From Mycolicibacterium sp. HK-90 (GTDB lineage: Bacteria; Actinomycetota; Actinomycetes; Mycobacteriales; Mycobacteriaceae): a stretch of 64,000 nucleotides of DNA. A program made the position numbers and the translations under genes. This document shows, one piece after another, positions 17,634 to 27,185 of the stretch. The notes under the pieces are model-generated. The model worked only from the letters and a program-made list of their open reading frames with translations, was not told the origin of the DNA and searched no databases. The DNA is taken from positions 5,332,001-5,396,000 of the forward strand of contig NZ_CP129613.1 of assembly GCF_030486405.1 (NCBI RefSeq). The letters are read 5' to 3'. How positions within the stretch are numbered: the first letter of the stretch is position 1; every line of letters starts with the position of its first letter.

Positions 17634-19187
17634 GTGACCGAAACGGCCGACGCCGTCATCATCGGCGGCGGGCACAACGGCCTGGTGGCCGCTGCCTACC
17701 TGGCGCGGGCGGGACGCCGGGTGCAGGTGCTCGAACGCCTCGACCACGTAGGCGGCGCAGCAGTTTCGGCGCACGCCTTCGACGGCGTCGATGCCCGGTT
17801 GTCGCGATACTCCTATCTGGTCAGCCTGCTGCCCCAGCGCATCGTCAGCGACCTGGGTGCCCGAATCCGGCTCTCGCGGCGACGATATTCGTCCTATACG
17901 CCGGATCCGGCCTCTGGTGGAGCGGCCGGTCTGCTGATCGGGCCGAAATCGACGTTCGATGCGGTCGGCGCCGAGGCCGACGCAGCCGGATTCGACGACT
18001 TCTATCACCGGTGCGGGCTGGTCACGTCCCGGATCTGGCCGACGCTGCTCCAGCCGCTGCGCAGCCGGACCGAGATGCGGCGGGAGGTGCTGGGTGGACA
18101 CGACACCGAAACCGCCGCGGCCTGGGATGCCCTGATCGACCGGCCGATCGGCGAGGCGATCAGCACCGCGGTATCCCATGACCTGGTGCGCGGCGTGATG
18201 GCGACCGATGCGCTGATCGGCACGTTCGCCGGCATCGACGACCCGTCGCTGATCCAGAACGTGTGCTTCCTGTACCACCTGATCGGCGGCGGCACCGGCG
18301 ACTGGGATGTACCGGTCGGAGGGATGGGCGCGGTGAGCGGCGCACTGGCGGCTGCCGCGTCCGGGTTCGGAGCCGAAATCGTCACCGGTGCGGACGTTTA
18401 CGCCGTCGACCCGGACGGCGAGGTGTGCTACCGGACGGGCGGGGCGGCGCGCCGGGTCCAGGCCGAACACGTGCTGGCCAACGTGACCCCGGCCGTGCTG
18501 GCCGAACTGCTCGGGGAACCGGCCCCGGTGACCGCCCCCGGCGCGCAGGTGAAGGTCAACCTGATGCTGCGCCGGCTCCCCCGGCTGCGGGACGAAAACG
18601 TCACGCCCGAACAGGCTTTCGGCGGTACGTTCCACATCAACGAGACCTATTCGCAACTGGCCGCGGCATACGGCACCGCCGCCGCCGGACGTGTGCCGGA
18701 CCCGTTACCCTGCGAGATCTACTGCCACTCGTTGACCGATCCCAGCATCCTGTCGGAAGAACTGCGCGCCTCCGGTGCGCAGACACTGACCGTCTTCGGC
18801 CTGCACACCCCACACGCACTGGCCCGGGAGAACCCCGACCGGATGCGGGATCGCCTGACCTCGGCGGTGTTGAACTCGTTGAATTCCGTTCTGGCCGAGC
18901 CGATCCAGGATGTCCTGTTGGAGGACAGCGCAGGCCGGCTGTGCATCGAGGCCAAGACCACCACCGATCTGGAACAGGCGCTGGGGATGACCGCGGGCAA
19001 CATCTTCCACGGCGCGCTGCGCTGGCCGTTCGCCGAGGACGACGAACCCCGCGACAACCCGGCGCAGCGCTGGGGCGTGGCCACGAGCCACGACCGGATC
19101 CTGTTGTGCGGTTCGGGATCGGTGCGCGGCGGTGCGGTCTCGGGCATCGGAGGCCACAACGCCGCGATGGCCGTGCTCGAAAGCTGA
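17634..19187 (+). CDS. FAD-dependent phytoene-desaturase-like oxidoreductase
   Basis: A 517-residue flavoprotein. The N-terminal dinucleotide motif is VIIGGGHNGLVAAAYLARAG (residues ~8-27), followed by VLERLDHVGGAA. The C-terminal motif SGIGGHNAAMAVLE closes the FAD domain. The overall pattern matches the PYROXD2/CrtI-like amine-oxidase superfamily. No isoprenoid or carotenoid genes are nearby, so carotenoid chemistry is not supported. The GTG start at 17634 has GGGAG close upstream. It converges on a TetR gene with a 5-base gap. The substrate is unknown. Confidence 0.85.
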   Translation: MTETADAVIIGGGHNGLVAAAYLARAGRRVQVLERLDHVGGAAVSAHAFDGVDARLSRYSYLVSLLPQRIVSDLGARIRLSRRRYSSYTPDPASGGAAGLLIGPKSTFDAVGAEADAAGFDDFYHRCGLVTSRIWPTLLQPLRSRTEMRREVLGGHDTETAAAWDALIDRPIGEAISTAVSHDLVRGVMATDALIGTFAGIDDPSLIQNVCFLYHLIGGGTGDWDVPVGGMGAVSGALAAAASGFGAEIVTGADVYAVDPDGEVCYRTGGAARRVQAEHVLANVTPAVLAELLGEPAPVTAPGAQVKVNLMLRRLPRLRDENVTPEQAFGGTFHINETYSQLAAAYGTAAAGRVPDPLPCEIYCHSLTDPSILSEELRASGAQTLTVFGLHTPHALARENPDRMRDRLTSAVLNSLNSVLAEPIQDVLLEDSAGRLCIEAKTTTDLEQALGMTAGNIFHGALRWPFAEDDEPRDNPAQRWGVATSHDRILLCGSGSVRGGAVSGIGGHNAAMAVLES

Positions 19188-19192
19188 CGGGT

Positions 19193-19969
19193 TCAGCGGT
19201 CGCTGATGAGATCGGCCAGCCCGTCCAGCACGCGCGCCAACCCGAACTCGTAGGCATGCGAGGCGCTGTAGGCCGCGTCGAACGCCTGCCCGGCCGCGGT
19301 CCCGACCCGCGAGGCCAACGGATACCGGTCCCCGTCGAGCACCCGCTCCAGCAGCGGGCCGGCCCGTTCCCACCACTGTCCGTCGCTCTGGCCGCTGTCG
19401 GCGGCGGCCCGATGCGAATCGATGGCGATGCGGGCGACCGAGTTCACGAAACCGAGCACATACGTCAGGGCGCCATCCATCTCGAGATCGCTCAGACCGA
19501 GTGAATCGAACGCACTCAGCTCATGGTCGTACTTGGCGATCATGCCCGGCCCGAGCGGCGGGCGCGTGGTGGGCAGGTACGTCAGCCAGGGGTGGCTGTC
19601 GAACATCGCGAGGTTGTCCTGCGCGATCGCGGAAACCTTTTCCCGCCACGACTTTCCGGTGAAGTCGCGACGCGGCATCTGGAGGTAGACGGCGTCGATC
19701 ATCAGGTCCAGCAGCTCGGCCTTTCCCGGCACATAGGTGTAGGTGGCCATCGGAGTCACGCCCAGCTCCGTCGCGACCGCCCGCATGGTGAGCGCGTCGA
19801 GCCCGTCGGCATCGGCGATCCGGATCGCGGCGGCGACCACGGCGTCTACCGTCGTGCGTTGTTTCGGGCCGCGGCGGGCGCCCTGACCGGGCTCACGCCA
19901 GAGCAATTCGAGCGTGCGCACCGGATCCCCGGCGCTGCTCCGGTCCCTGCCTGGACGTTCGTTCACCAC
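19193..19969 (-). CDS. TetR/AcrR family regulator with tetracyclin-repressor-like C-terminus
   Basis: A 258-residue regulator. A basic ~38-residue leader precedes the DNA-binding domain (AAAIRIADADGLDALTMRAV, then ATELGVTPMATYTYVPGKAE). The C-terminal half has the LDGLADLI end of TetR_C-type ligand domains. It is divergent from a SnoaL-like gene, with a 62-bp region containing a palindrome (19995-20007). Control of its own gene and of the SnoaL-like gene is the simplest reading. The inducer is unknown. Confidence 0.85.
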   Translation of the reverse strand: MVNERPGRDRSSAGDPVRTLELLWREPGQGARRGPKQRTTVDAVVAAAIRIADADGLDALTMRAVATELGVTPMATYTYVPGKAELLDLMIDAVYLQMPRRDFTGKSWREKVSAIAQDNLAMFDSHPWLTYLPTTRPPLGPGMIAKYDHELSAFDSLGLSDLEMDGALTYVLGFVNSVARIAIDSHRAAADSGQSDGQWWERAGPLLERVLDGDRYPLASRVGTAAGQAFDAAYSASHAYEFGLARVLDGLADLISDR

Positions 19970-19994
19970 GCCCCCCTCTCCGTACTATGTTTAG

Positions 19995-20007
19995 TGTACT
20001 GCGTACA
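19995..20007. promoter_or_regulatory. Candidate TetR operator
   Basis: The perfect palindrome TGTAC-TGC-GTACA sits in the middle of the 62-bp divergent region between the TetR gene and the SnoaL-like gene. It lies 25 bases before the SnoaL-like start. Location and symmetry fit a TetR dimer site; binding is not demonstrated. Confidence 0.5.
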
Positions 20008-20031
20008 GAATACTTTCATCCGAGGAGAAAC

Positions 20032-20442
20032 ATGGTCACCATGCCCCAGGCCGGCGAGTTCAGCCCCACCGCAGCCGATGTCGACGCGGTGCTGGCCTGG
20101 TTCGCCCGATACGACGCACTGGCCATCGACCGGAACGTCGAAGCCATGGCGGACGAGGCGATGTTCCCGCTCAACGAGGTGACCGACGGCCGGGCCGAGG
20201 CCGTGGATCGCCCCGGGTTCGTCGCGCAGATGGCCCAGCAGTTGGGCGAGAGCAGCGACTTCGCGATGGAGTCCACCCGCACACCGCATTTCATCAACGA
20301 GAACCTGGTGTTCGTGATCACCGATGCGACGTTCACCGCCGACGGGTTCAGCCAGCGGGTGCGCTACGGCGACCTGCTCGTCAAGCGCGACGGCGCCTGG
20401 AAGTTCCAGACGATGGTGCAGGGCGGGTGGGGCGAGAGCTGA
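20032..20442 (+). CDS. SnoaL-like / NTF2-fold protein
   Basis: A 136-residue protein with the cone-shaped NTF2-like pattern. A helical N-terminus (VDAVLAWFARYDALAIDRNV) precedes a strand-rich half with the end RYGDLLVKRDGAWKFQTMVQ. No signal peptide is present. Members bind or isomerise small hydrophobic compounds, but catalytic residues cannot be assigned here. The start at 20032 is fixed by an excellent ribosome site, CGAGGAGAAAC. It is divergent from the TetR gene, which probably controls it. Confidence 0.75.
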   Translation: MVTMPQAGEFSPTAADVDAVLAWFARYDALAIDRNVEAMADEAMFPLNEVTDGRAEAVDRPGFVAQMAQQLGESSDFAMESTRTPHFINENLVFVITDATFTADGFSQRVRYGDLLVKRDGAWKFQTMVQGGWGES

Positions 20443-20451
20443 CCGCCGCGG

Positions 20452-20880
20452 CTACGGGGAGGAGATCCTGCGCAAGATCTCGCGGAGGTTCGTGAGATCG
20501 TCGGGACCGAGCGCGGCCAGCACGTCGGGCGCGGGATCCTCGACCCGGTCGATGCGACCCAGCAGCGCGCGTCCGGTTTCGGTGAGCGACACCAGCTTGC
20601 AACGCCGGTTCGCCGGATCGATCTCGCGGACCACGAGCCCCCGTTCCTCAAGGTCGTTGACCGCGACCGTGGCCGCCGGCGCATCGACCGTCGCCGCGTG
20701 CGCCAACTGTTTGACCGTCATCGGGGCCCGTTCCAGGCGGCGCAGTATCCGGATCCGGCTGAACGGCAAGCCGCTCTCCTCGATGACCGCGCGTTTCCAG
20801 CTGTCTCGATGGTCGAACACCAGCCGGGTCAGCCCCCGCCACACCTCGTCGGCCAGATCGGCCTGCCGGTCACCGGACAT
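20452..20880 (-). CDS. MarR family regulator
   Basis: A 142-residue winged-helix regulator. The DNA-binding region is RIRILRRLERAPMTVKQLAH, then DAPAATVAVNDLEERGLVVR, and the wing ends with DPANRRCKLVSLTETG. The start at 20880 has GGAGGTGTCCC before it and lies inside the 3' end of the MFS gene (11-bp overlap), so it is translated from the same mRNA. Cotranscription with an exporter suggests it senses a drug or metabolite and represses the operon. Its likely operator is the palindrome at 22324-22336. Confidence 0.85.
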   Translation of the reverse strand: MSGDRQADLADEVWRGLTRLVFDHRDSWKRAVIEESGLPFSRIRILRRLERAPMTVKQLAHAATVDAPAATVAVNDLEERGLVVREIDPANRRCKLVSLTETGRALLGRIDRVEDPAPDVLAALGPDDLTNLREILRRISSP

Positions 20881-22324
20881 GGGACACCTCCGGAACATGA
20901 TGCTCGCCGATCAAGGGCGCCAGCTTCTGCGCCGAGCGCAGGGCCCACGGGGTCGTGGAGACAAGTCCGAGCGTGAAGATCACCAATCCCAGTGCGGCAC
21001 AGACGAACCAGAGCGGGCGGGCGGCGGCGGCGAAATCCGTGCCGGCTGCGGAGAGCGCCGTCCCGGCCACCGAACCACACAGGGCCACACCGATACTCAC
21101 GCCGACCTGCCGGCTGGTGGAGGCCACCGCCGAGGCCGCGCCTGCGCGGTCGATCGGCATGCCGCTGACCGCCGTGGTGGTGATCGGGGCGTTGACAATC
21201 GAGAAACCGATGCCGAACACCCCGAACATGACGAGCAACTGCCATACCGGGGTGTCGGCCGTCAGCCGCGTCAGCAGGATCGTGGCGGCGGTGATGGTCG
21301 CTCCGGCCACCACGAGCGACGGCCGGCTGCCGTACCGGCCGACCAGCCGGCCCGACAGCGGCGAGAAGATCAGCGCGCCGACTGCGACGGGCAGATACAG
21401 CAAGCCGGTGTGCATCGCCGAGTAACCCCGCTCGGTCTGCAGGTACAGCGACATCATGAACAGGAACGCGCCGTAGGCCGCGAACGCACAGACCGCGATC
21501 AGCGTGGCCGAGGCGAACGGGACGCTGCGGAAGAACCTCAGGTCGATGAATGGGTCCCGGCGGCGCGTTTCGTAGCGCAGGAACGCCAGCAGGGCCAGCA
21601 ATGCGACCACCGCGACGGCCATCGTGCGTGGATCTGTCCAGCCGAATCCCGGGCCCTCGATGAGCACGAAGACGAGGCCGAACAGGAAGGCCACGCCCAG
21701 GGCCTGACCGATCGGGTCGAGGTCGCGCATGGTCGCCGACCTGGATTCCGGGACGAACACCGCGGTGAGCACGACCGCCAGGGCGCAGATGGGCAGGTTG
21801 ATCCAGAACACCGCCCGCCAGTCGACGTACTGGATCAGCGCCCCGCCCACGATCGGGCCGAGCGCCATCGAGATACCGACCACCCCGCCCCAGACGCCGA
21901 TGGCGCGGGCCCGCTCGACCCGGCCGGTGAAGACCTGCGTGATGATCGACATGGCCACCGGGTTCAGCATCGAACCGCCGATGGCCTGCAGGAAGCGGGC
22001 CGCGATGAGGGTTTCGATGTTCGGGGCAAGGCTGCACAGCAGGGAGGCCACCGCGAAGATCGTCAGGCCCAGCTGGAAGGTCCTACGGCGCCCCAACCGG
22101 TCGCCGGTGGCACCGGCCAGCAGCAACAGCGAGGCCAGCACCAGCGTGTAGACGTCGACGATCCACTGCAGCTGCGACGAAGATGCGCCGAGGTCGTCGC
22201 GAATGCTGGGCAGCGCGACGTTGACGATGGTGGCGTCCATCGACACGATCAGCAGGCTCAGGCAACACGAGACGAGGATTATCGCCTTGCGCCGCGCACT
22301 GAGCGGGCCGACAGTTGTATTCAC
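20870..22324 (-). CDS. MFS drug exporter, DHA2 (EmrB/QacA) type
   Basis: A 484-residue transporter with the pattern of 14 membrane helices. Typical DHA2 features are DATIVNVALPSIRDDL in the first helix, LQWIVDVYTLVLASLLLLAG, and motif A GDRLGRRR. It would export toxic organic compounds using the proton gradient. The GTG start at 22324 has no Shine-Dalgarno and lies at the edge of a palindrome, which fits a leaderless message controlled by the downstream MarR protein. The substrate is not deducible. Confidence 0.85.
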   Translation of the reverse strand: MNTTVGPLSARRKAIILVSCCLSLLIVSMDATIVNVALPSIRDDLGASSSQLQWIVDVYTLVLASLLLLAGATGDRLGRRRTFQLGLTIFAVASLLCSLAPNIETLIAARFLQAIGGSMLNPVAMSIITQVFTGRVERARAIGVWGGVVGISMALGPIVGGALIQYVDWRAVFWINLPICALAVVLTAVFVPESRSATMRDLDPIGQALGVAFLFGLVFVLIEGPGFGWTDPRTMAVAVVALLALLAFLRYETRRRDPFIDLRFFRSVPFASATLIAVCAFAAYGAFLFMMSLYLQTERGYSAMHTGLLYLPVAVGALIFSPLSGRLVGRYGSRPSLVVAGATITAATILLTRLTADTPVWQLLVMFGVFGIGFSIVNAPITTTAVSGMPIDRAGAASAVASTSRQVGVSIGVALCGSVAGTALSAAGTDFAAAARPLWFVCAALGLVIFTLGLVSTTPWALRSAQKLAPLIGEHHVPEVSHVR

Positions 22325-22336
22325 ACAACTATTGTG
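22324..22336. promoter_or_regulatory. Candidate MarR operator at MFS start codon
   Basis: The perfect palindrome CACAA-CTA-TTGTG begins at the first base of the MFS start codon (minus strand). A looser outer symmetry extends it, with GTTGTA on one side and TACAAC on the other. A repressor bound here would cover the transcription and translation start of the mfs-marR operon. Confidence 0.5.
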
Positions 22337-22465
22337 AAACTACAACCGTCCCTGGGGCAAGCCGCTGTGCTGTCGGGCCCGGTGCCGCCATGCCACCAGC
22401 AAACCCAGCCGGACCCTCAGGACCCACGACGGAACCTTCGTCTCCGATCCGACAGAATCGTCACC

Positions 22466-22930
22466 GTGAACGAACGGAACGCCCTCGTCGCCGCCGCCGT
22501 GTCCGCCGCAGGCATCGAACCGGCCATCAAGATCCTCGATGCCGATGCCAAGACCGCCGCAGCCGCGGCCGCTCAACTCGGCTGCGACGTCGGGGCGATC
22601 GCCAACAGCCTGGTGTTCGAATGTGACGGTGCACCGCTGCTCGTGATGGCCAGCGGCGCCGCCCGCGTGGACACCGACGTCGTCGCCGACCAACTCGGCG
22701 CCGGTGCGATCCGCAAGGCCGACCCGAAGCTCGTGCGCAGCGCGACCGGACAGGTCATCGGCGGGGTGGCCCCCACCGGTCACCCCGCTCCCCTGCGCAC
22801 CGTCGTCGACCAGACGCTGGCGTCCTATCCGGTGATCTGGACCGCGGCAGGCACCGCGGATTCGGTCATGCCCCTGACCTACGACCAGCTACTGGCGCTC
22901 ACCGGCGGCGTCGCGCTCGCCGTCCGCTGA
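22466..22930 (+). CDS. YbaK/EbsC family protein (aminoacyl-tRNA deacylase-like)
   Basis: A 154-residue single-domain protein. It has the YbaK fold pattern: IKILDADAKTAAAAAAQLGC, NSLVFECDGAPLLVMASGAA, then the GQVIGGVAPTGH loop and the closing AGTADSVMPLTYDQLLALTG. Relatives hydrolyse mischarged tRNAs such as Cys-tRNA(Pro). The GTG at 22466 is the start nearest the domain. It is alone in its transcription unit and ends at a strong hairpin shared with gltA. Confidence 0.85.
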   Translation: MNERNALVAAAVSAAGIEPAIKILDADAKTAAAAAAQLGCDVGAIANSLVFECDGAPLLVMASGAARVDTDVVADQLGAGAIRKADPKLVRSATGQVIGGVAPTGHPAPLRTVVDQTLASYPVIWTAAGTADSVMPLTYDQLLALTGGVALAVR

Positions 22931-22940
22931 CCCGGCCATG

Positions 22941-22977
22941 ACAAGAGCCCGGGAGCGCAATGCTCCCGGGCTCTTGT
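22941..22977. terminator. Bidirectional terminator between ybaK-like gene and gltA
   Basis: A perfect 16-bp stem (arm ACAAGAGCCCGGGAGC) with a 5-base loop GCAAT. It lies between the converging genes ending at 22930 and 22991. The right side ends TTGTTTG. It can end transcription in both directions. Confidence 0.85.
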
Positions 22978-22990
22978 TTGCTCTGGTACG

Positions 22991-24295
22991 TCAGCGCTTG
23001 TTGATGTCGAGGTAGGCGCGCTCGGTGTAGCCGGTGTAGATCTGGCGCGGACGGCCGATCTTGTTGGGCTCCGAGTGCATCTCGCGCCAGTGCGCGATCC
23101 AGCCGGGCAGCCGGCCCAGCGCGAACAGCACGGTGAACATGCGCGTCGGGAAGCCCATCGCCCGGTAGATCACGCCGGTGTAGTAGTCGACGTTCGGGTA
23201 CAGCTTGCGCTCGATGAAGAAGTCGTCGGTCAACGCGATCTCTTCGAGCTGCTTGGCGATGTCGAGCAGCTCGTCGTCGCCGCCCAGCTTGCCCAGGATC
23301 TTGTCCGCCTGCTCCTTGACGATGCGGGCGCGCGGATCGTAGTTCTTGTACACCCGGTGACCGAAGCCCATCAGCTTCACACCGTCTTCGCGGTTCTTGA
23401 CCTTCTTGACGAAGGTCTTCACGTCGTCGTCGCCGGTGCGGATCTTCTCCAGCATCTCCAGCACGGCCTGGTTGGCGCCGCCGTGCAGCGGGCCCCACAG
23501 CGCGTTGATGCCACCGGAGATCGAGGTGAACAGGTTGGCCTGCGACGAGCCGACCAGGCGCACCGTCGAGGTCGAACAGTTCTGCTCGTGGTCGGCGTGC
23601 AGGATCAGCAGCATGTCCAGCGCGCGGACGATCTCCGGATCGACCTCATACGGCTCGGCCGGGAAACCGAACGTCATCCGCAGGAAGTTCTCCACCAGCG
23701 TCAGCGAGTTGTCCGGGTACAGGAACGGCTGCCCCTCGGACTTCTTGTAGGCATAGGCCGCGATCGTGGGCAGCTTGGCCAGCAAACGGATGGTCGACAG
23801 CTCCACCTGCTTGTTGTCCAGCGGATCCAGCGAATCCTGGTAGTAGGCGCTCAGCGCGTTCACCGCACTGGACAGCACCGGCATCGGATGCGCGTTGCGC
23901 GGGAAACCGTCGAAGAACCGCTTCAGATCCTCGTGCAGCAGGGTGTGCCGCTGAATCTGCGTGGTGAACTTCTCCAGCTGCTCGGCCGTCGGCAGCTCAC
24001 CGTAGATCAGCAGGTAGCTGACCTCGATGAACGTCGAGTTCTCGGCCAGCTGCTCGATCGGGATGCCCCGGTAGCGCAGGATTCCGGCGTCGCCGTCGAT
24101 GTAGGTGATGGCCGACTTGGTGGAAGCGGTGTTGACGAAGCCACCATCAAACGTGGTGTAGCCGGTCTTGGCCAGCAACGGGCCAAGCGCGATGCCGTCA
24201 CTGCCCTCGGTCGCATGGACGATCTCCAGATCAAGCTCGCCACCGGGGTACTTCAGAGTGGCAAGCTCCTGCCCACTCGACGGGTTTTCGGCCAC
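22991..24295 (-). CDS. gltA: Citrate synthase, type II (GltA2)
   Basis: A 434-residue enzyme that condenses oxaloacetate with acetyl-CoA, the entry to the TCA cycle. Visible signatures include [20 protein letters not shown], the [19 protein letters not shown] segment with catalytic histidine, [15 protein letters not shown], and the signature [15 protein letters not shown]. Length and motifs match the main citrate synthase of mycobacteria (gltA2). It is monocistronic, followed by a two-way terminator, with a TetR gene 91 bases upstream. A second citrate synthase (citA) lies 3 kb away. Confidence 0.95.
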   Translation of the reverse strand: MAENPSSGQELATLKYPGGELDLEIVHATEGSDGIALGPLLAKTGYTTFDGGFVNTASTKSAITYIDGDAGILRYRGIPIEQLAENSTFIEVSYLLIYGELPTAEQLEKFTTQIQRHTLLHEDLKRFFDGFPRNAHPMPVLSSAVNALSAYYQDSLDPLDNKQVELSTIRLLAKLPTIAAYAYKKSEGQPFLYPDNSLTLVENFLRMTFGFPAEPYEVDPEIVRALDMLLILHADHEQNCSTSTVRLVGSSQANLFTSISGGINALWGPLHGGANQAVLEMLEKIRTGDDDVKTFVKKVKNREDGVKLMGFGHRVYKNYDPRARIVKEQADKILGKLGGDDELLDIAKQLEEIALTDDFFIERKLYPNVDYYTGVIYRAMGFPTRMFTVLFALGRLPGWIAHWREMHSEPNKIGRPRQIYTGYTERAYLDINKR

Positions 24296-24386
24296 GGGAA
24301 TCCCTTCATCGTCCTGGGAACCGACAACTGCTCTACAAAAGGTAGTCGCAATCGATCAGCACTGCCCGCGGGGGGTTACCAACGGG

Positions 24387-25046
24387 TCACGTGAGTTGGC
24401 CGGCGGGCTCCCTGACGCCCGCGACAACCTCCAGGAAATCGGTGTACGCCGCCTCGATCTGTCTGACGATGTCGTCCACCGTCACCCCGCCCCAATCCCG
24501 CTGAGATCCCAGCTCAGCGATGGCGGTCATCAAGATCGAACCCCACACCAGCGCGGTCAGCTTGAGCCGGCGATCGTCGCCGGGCACCCCCATCCGGCGC
24601 GACAACACCTCGTTGACCGCATCCACCCGGAACTCCGAGGCCGACTGCATCAGCGCCGGGGACGAGGTGATGATGCGCGCCGAGGCCAGCAGGCGCTCGG
24701 CGGTCAGCTCCGTCGGTGGTGCGGACTTGGTCTTGAGGAACGCCTGCACGTGGGCCCGGTACAACGCCTCGATGTCGCCGATTCCGGCCGGCTGGGCCGC
24801 GAGCTCGACCGCGACGATCTCGATCACCTCGTCGACGAACGCCAGGACGACGGCATCCTTGGTGGCGAAGTAGCGGCTGAATGTGCGCGGTGAAACATCG
24901 GCGACGGCCGCGATCTGCTCGACCGTCGTCCGCTCGAATCCCTGGCGGTCACACAGATCGATCGCAGCCTCGATCAACATCGCCCGGGTGCGTTGCTTCT
25001 TGCGCTCGCGCAAACCCGGTCCGGCCTGTCGCGCCACGTCAACCAC
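24387..25046 (-). CDS. TetR family regulator
   Basis: A 219-residue regulator. The DNA-binding domain is [20 protein letters not shown] followed by [20 protein letters not shown], a standard TetR helix-turn-helix. The C-terminal domain belongs to the MftR/KstR2-like group with [25 protein letters not shown] -10-like hexamer lies 8 bases before the GTG at 25046, which suggests a leaderless transcript. It lies between an MFS gene (81 bases upstream) and gltA on the same strand, so its target could be either. The ligand is unknown. Confidence 0.82.
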   Translation of the reverse strand: MVDVARQAGPGLRERKKQRTRAMLIEAAIDLCDRQGFERTTVEQIAAVADVSPRTFSRYFATKDAVVLAFVDEVIEIVAVELAAQPAGIGDIEALYRAHVQAFLKTKSAPPTELTAERLLASARIITSSPALMQSASEFRVDAVNEVLSRRMGVPGDDRRLKLTALVWGSILMTAIAELGSQRDWGGVTVDDIVRQIEAAYTDFLEVVAGVREPAGQLT

Positions 25047-25127
25047 GAAACGGGATGCTATCCGCCGGTGCCGGGTGTTTCGGTGGGTTTCGGCAACTAT
25101 GTGGCATCCGGTGCAATTTGCCGGTGG

Positions 25128-26435
25128 TCACACTTTGTCCGCCTCGGACTCTTCCCGCGGTGCGCTCGTGCCCGCGCCCACGCGGTAACGCACGAACGCC
25201 GGCACCGCGAGCGCGGCGATCACCACACCGACGACCACCAGCGCTCCGCCCCCGGCGGCGGCAACGGTGGTGCCGACCGCGGCAGCAACCGCGCCGTGCA
25301 ACGTGTCGGCCAGCCGCGGGCCACCGGCGACCACGACGGTGAACACCCCCTGCAGCCGGCCGCGCAGCTCGTCCGAGGCCGCCTGCTGCAGGATCGTCGA
25401 CCGGAACGCCGCCGACACCATGTCGGCGGCACCACCAATCGCCAAGAACGCCAAGGCGATCCACAGCATCACCCCGGCAGTGCCGCCGGCCGACCCGCCC
25501 GCCAGCCCGAACCCGACCATCGCCACGCCCCACACCACGATCGCCGCCACCACGGCGAGCCCCTGTCTTCGGATCCGTGGCAACCAGCCCGAGAACACTC
25601 CTCCGGCCACCGCACCCACCGACATGGCCGCGGCCAGCAACGCCATCGCCGTACCGCCCTCGACGGGACCGCCGAAACTCTCGTGCGCCATCTGCGGGAA
25701 CAACGCCCGCGGCATCCCGAAGATCATCGCCACCAGATCGACGACGAACGACATCAACACCACCTGGTTGCCGGCCAGGTAGCGGAAACCGTCGAGCACC
25801 GCCGCCAGACCCCATCGGGACGAGCCCTGCTCGGTGCTCGCCGGGGGCATCGGCGCCAACCGGAAGGTGGCCCAGATCGGAGCCAGACAGGTCACGGCGT
25901 CGATCAGATACAGCGTCGACAGATCCACCCAGTTCAGCAGGAAGCCGGCCATCAGCGGGCCCACGATCGCGCCGAATTGCATCACCGTCATGTTCAGCGA
26001 GTTGGCCGCGGGCAACTGCTCGTCGGGCAGCATCCGCGGGATGGCCGCCGAGCGGGTCGGGCTGTTGACCGCGTAGAACGCCTGCTGCACGCCCAGCAGA
26101 CACAGCACCACCCACACGTTGTTCAACGCCAGCGCGGACTGCAGCCACAACAGCACCGAGGCACCGGCCAACCCGATCGAGGCGATGATCAGCAGCAGTC
26201 GGCGGTCCATCGCGTCGGCCAAGGCGCCGCCCCACAGACCGAACACAACCAGCGGGACCAGCGCGAACAGCCCCGACAATCCGACGTAAGCCGAGTTTTC
26301 GGTGAGCACGTAAAGCTGCACCGGCACCGCAAAGATGGTCAGGTTCGCCCCGATGACGGTCGGGATCCCGGCCAGCCACAACCGCCGGAAATCCGGGGTG
26401 CGCAGCGGTGTGGTGTCGGCGAAGAGCCTGCCCAC
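25128..26435 (-). CDS. MFS transporter, EntS-like (MFS_3)
   Basis: A 435-residue, 12-helix major facilitator. The N-terminal segment TPDFRRLWLAGIPTVIGANL and motif A GGALADAMDRRLLL are typical of the MFS_3/enterobactin-exporter group, as are the NSPTRSAAIPRMLP loop and DELRGRLQGVF near helix 10. The frame is open upstream into pdxH, but the GTG at 26435 leaves only ~30 bases after the pdxH stop and gives the right N-terminus. It is therefore likely co-transcribed with pdxH. No siderophore genes are nearby, so the substrate is open. Confidence 0.82.
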   Translation of the reverse strand: MGRLFADTTPLRTPDFRRLWLAGIPTVIGANLTIFAVPVQLYVLTENSAYVGLSGLFALVPLVVFGLWGGALADAMDRRLLLIIASIGLAGASVLLWLQSALALNNVWVVLCLLGVQQAFYAVNSPTRSAAIPRMLPDEQLPAANSLNMTVMQFGAIVGPLMAGFLLNWVDLSTLYLIDAVTCLAPIWATFRLAPMPPASTEQGSSRWGLAAVLDGFRYLAGNQVVLMSFVVDLVAMIFGMPRALFPQMAHESFGGPVEGGTAMALLAAAMSVGAVAGGVFSGWLPRIRRQGLAVVAAIVVWGVAMVGFGLAGGSAGGTAGVMLWIALAFLAIGGAADMVSAAFRSTILQQAASDELRGRLQGVFTVVVAGGPRLADTLHGAVAAAVGTTVAAAGGGALVVVGVVIAALAVPAFVRYRVGAGTSAPREESEADKV

Positions 26436-26466
26436 TACGCCGCGGCGGGTGACGCGACGGGGGACG

Positions 26467-27144
26467 TCATGGCTGCAGGCGTTCCGCTTGGTTGCCGGTA
26501 ACGCGAATACGGTTGTGTACCCGGTTCTCCCGGCCCTGCCAGAACTCGACACTTTCGGGCTCGATCAGGTATCCACCCCAATTCGGCGGCACCGGAACCG
26601 TTTCGAGATCGGCGAACCGCTCGGTCACCTCGGCGAGCTGAGCCAGCAACGCCGACCGGGAGGCGATCGGGCTGGACTGCCGGGACGCCCAGGCGCCCAG
26701 CTGTGAACCGCGGGGCCGCTTGGACCAATAGTCCTCGGTGTCCTCACGGCTGACCCTGCGCACCGGACCGCGCACGTGCACCTGACGCCCCAACTGGTAC
26801 CAGGGGAACGTCGCCGACGCGTACGGGTTCTCCGCCAGCTGCATGCCCTTGGCGGAGTCATAGTTGGTGAAGAACGTGATACCGGTCTCGCCCATGCTCT
26901 TGCACAACACCGTTCGCGTCACCGGTCTTCCCTCGCCGTCGGTGGTACCGACCACCATGGCATTGGGCTCGGCCACCCCGGCGCGGTAGGCGTCGGCCAG
27001 CCAGGTCCGTAGCAGCGTCAGCCAACCGGTCGCCGGATCCTCGCCGAGCCAGTCGACGTCCAGGTCTCCGCAACCGTCCTTCTCCACATAGTCCACGCGC
27101 ATGGCAGCCAGGTCGTGGTCATCTCGGTCACCGGGTATTGGCAC
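26467..27144 (-). CDS. pdxH: Pyridoxamine 5'-phosphate oxidase
   Basis: A 225-residue FMN enzyme making pyridoxal 5'-phosphate from PNP or PMP. Motifs include [20 protein letters not shown] (FMN binding), [31 protein letters not shown], the [18 protein letters not shown] region and the C-terminal [17 protein letters not shown] plus NRVHNRI. All are characteristic of PdxH. It starts 41 bases from the divergent citA. SerC and other PLP enzymes are encoded nearby but not in this operon. Confidence 0.93.
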   Translation of the reverse strand: MPIPGDRDDHDLAAMRVDYVEKDGCGDLDVDWLGEDPATGWLTLLRTWLADAYRAGVAEPNAMVVGTTDGEGRPVTRTVLCKSMGETGITFFTNYDSAKGMQLAENPYASATFPWYQLGRQVHVRGPVRRVSREDTEDYWSKRPRGSQLGAWASRQSSPIASRSALLAQLAEVTERFADLETVPVPPNWGGYLIEPESVEFWQGRENRVHNRIRVTGNQAERLQP

Positions 27145-27185
27145 CGCGATAACGCTACGCCTGAGGTTGGTGCAACAATCTGGCC

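Noticed and set aside
17634..19187. Carotenoid phytoene desaturase
   Set aside because: Only the general FAD-binding pattern is shared; there are no carotenoid genes nearby and the sequence is closer to PYROXD2-like oxidoreductases.
20324..22465. In-frame extension of the YbaK-like gene over the MarR and MFS genes
   Set aside because: The upstream part is antisense to two well-supported genes; the real start is the GTG at 22466.
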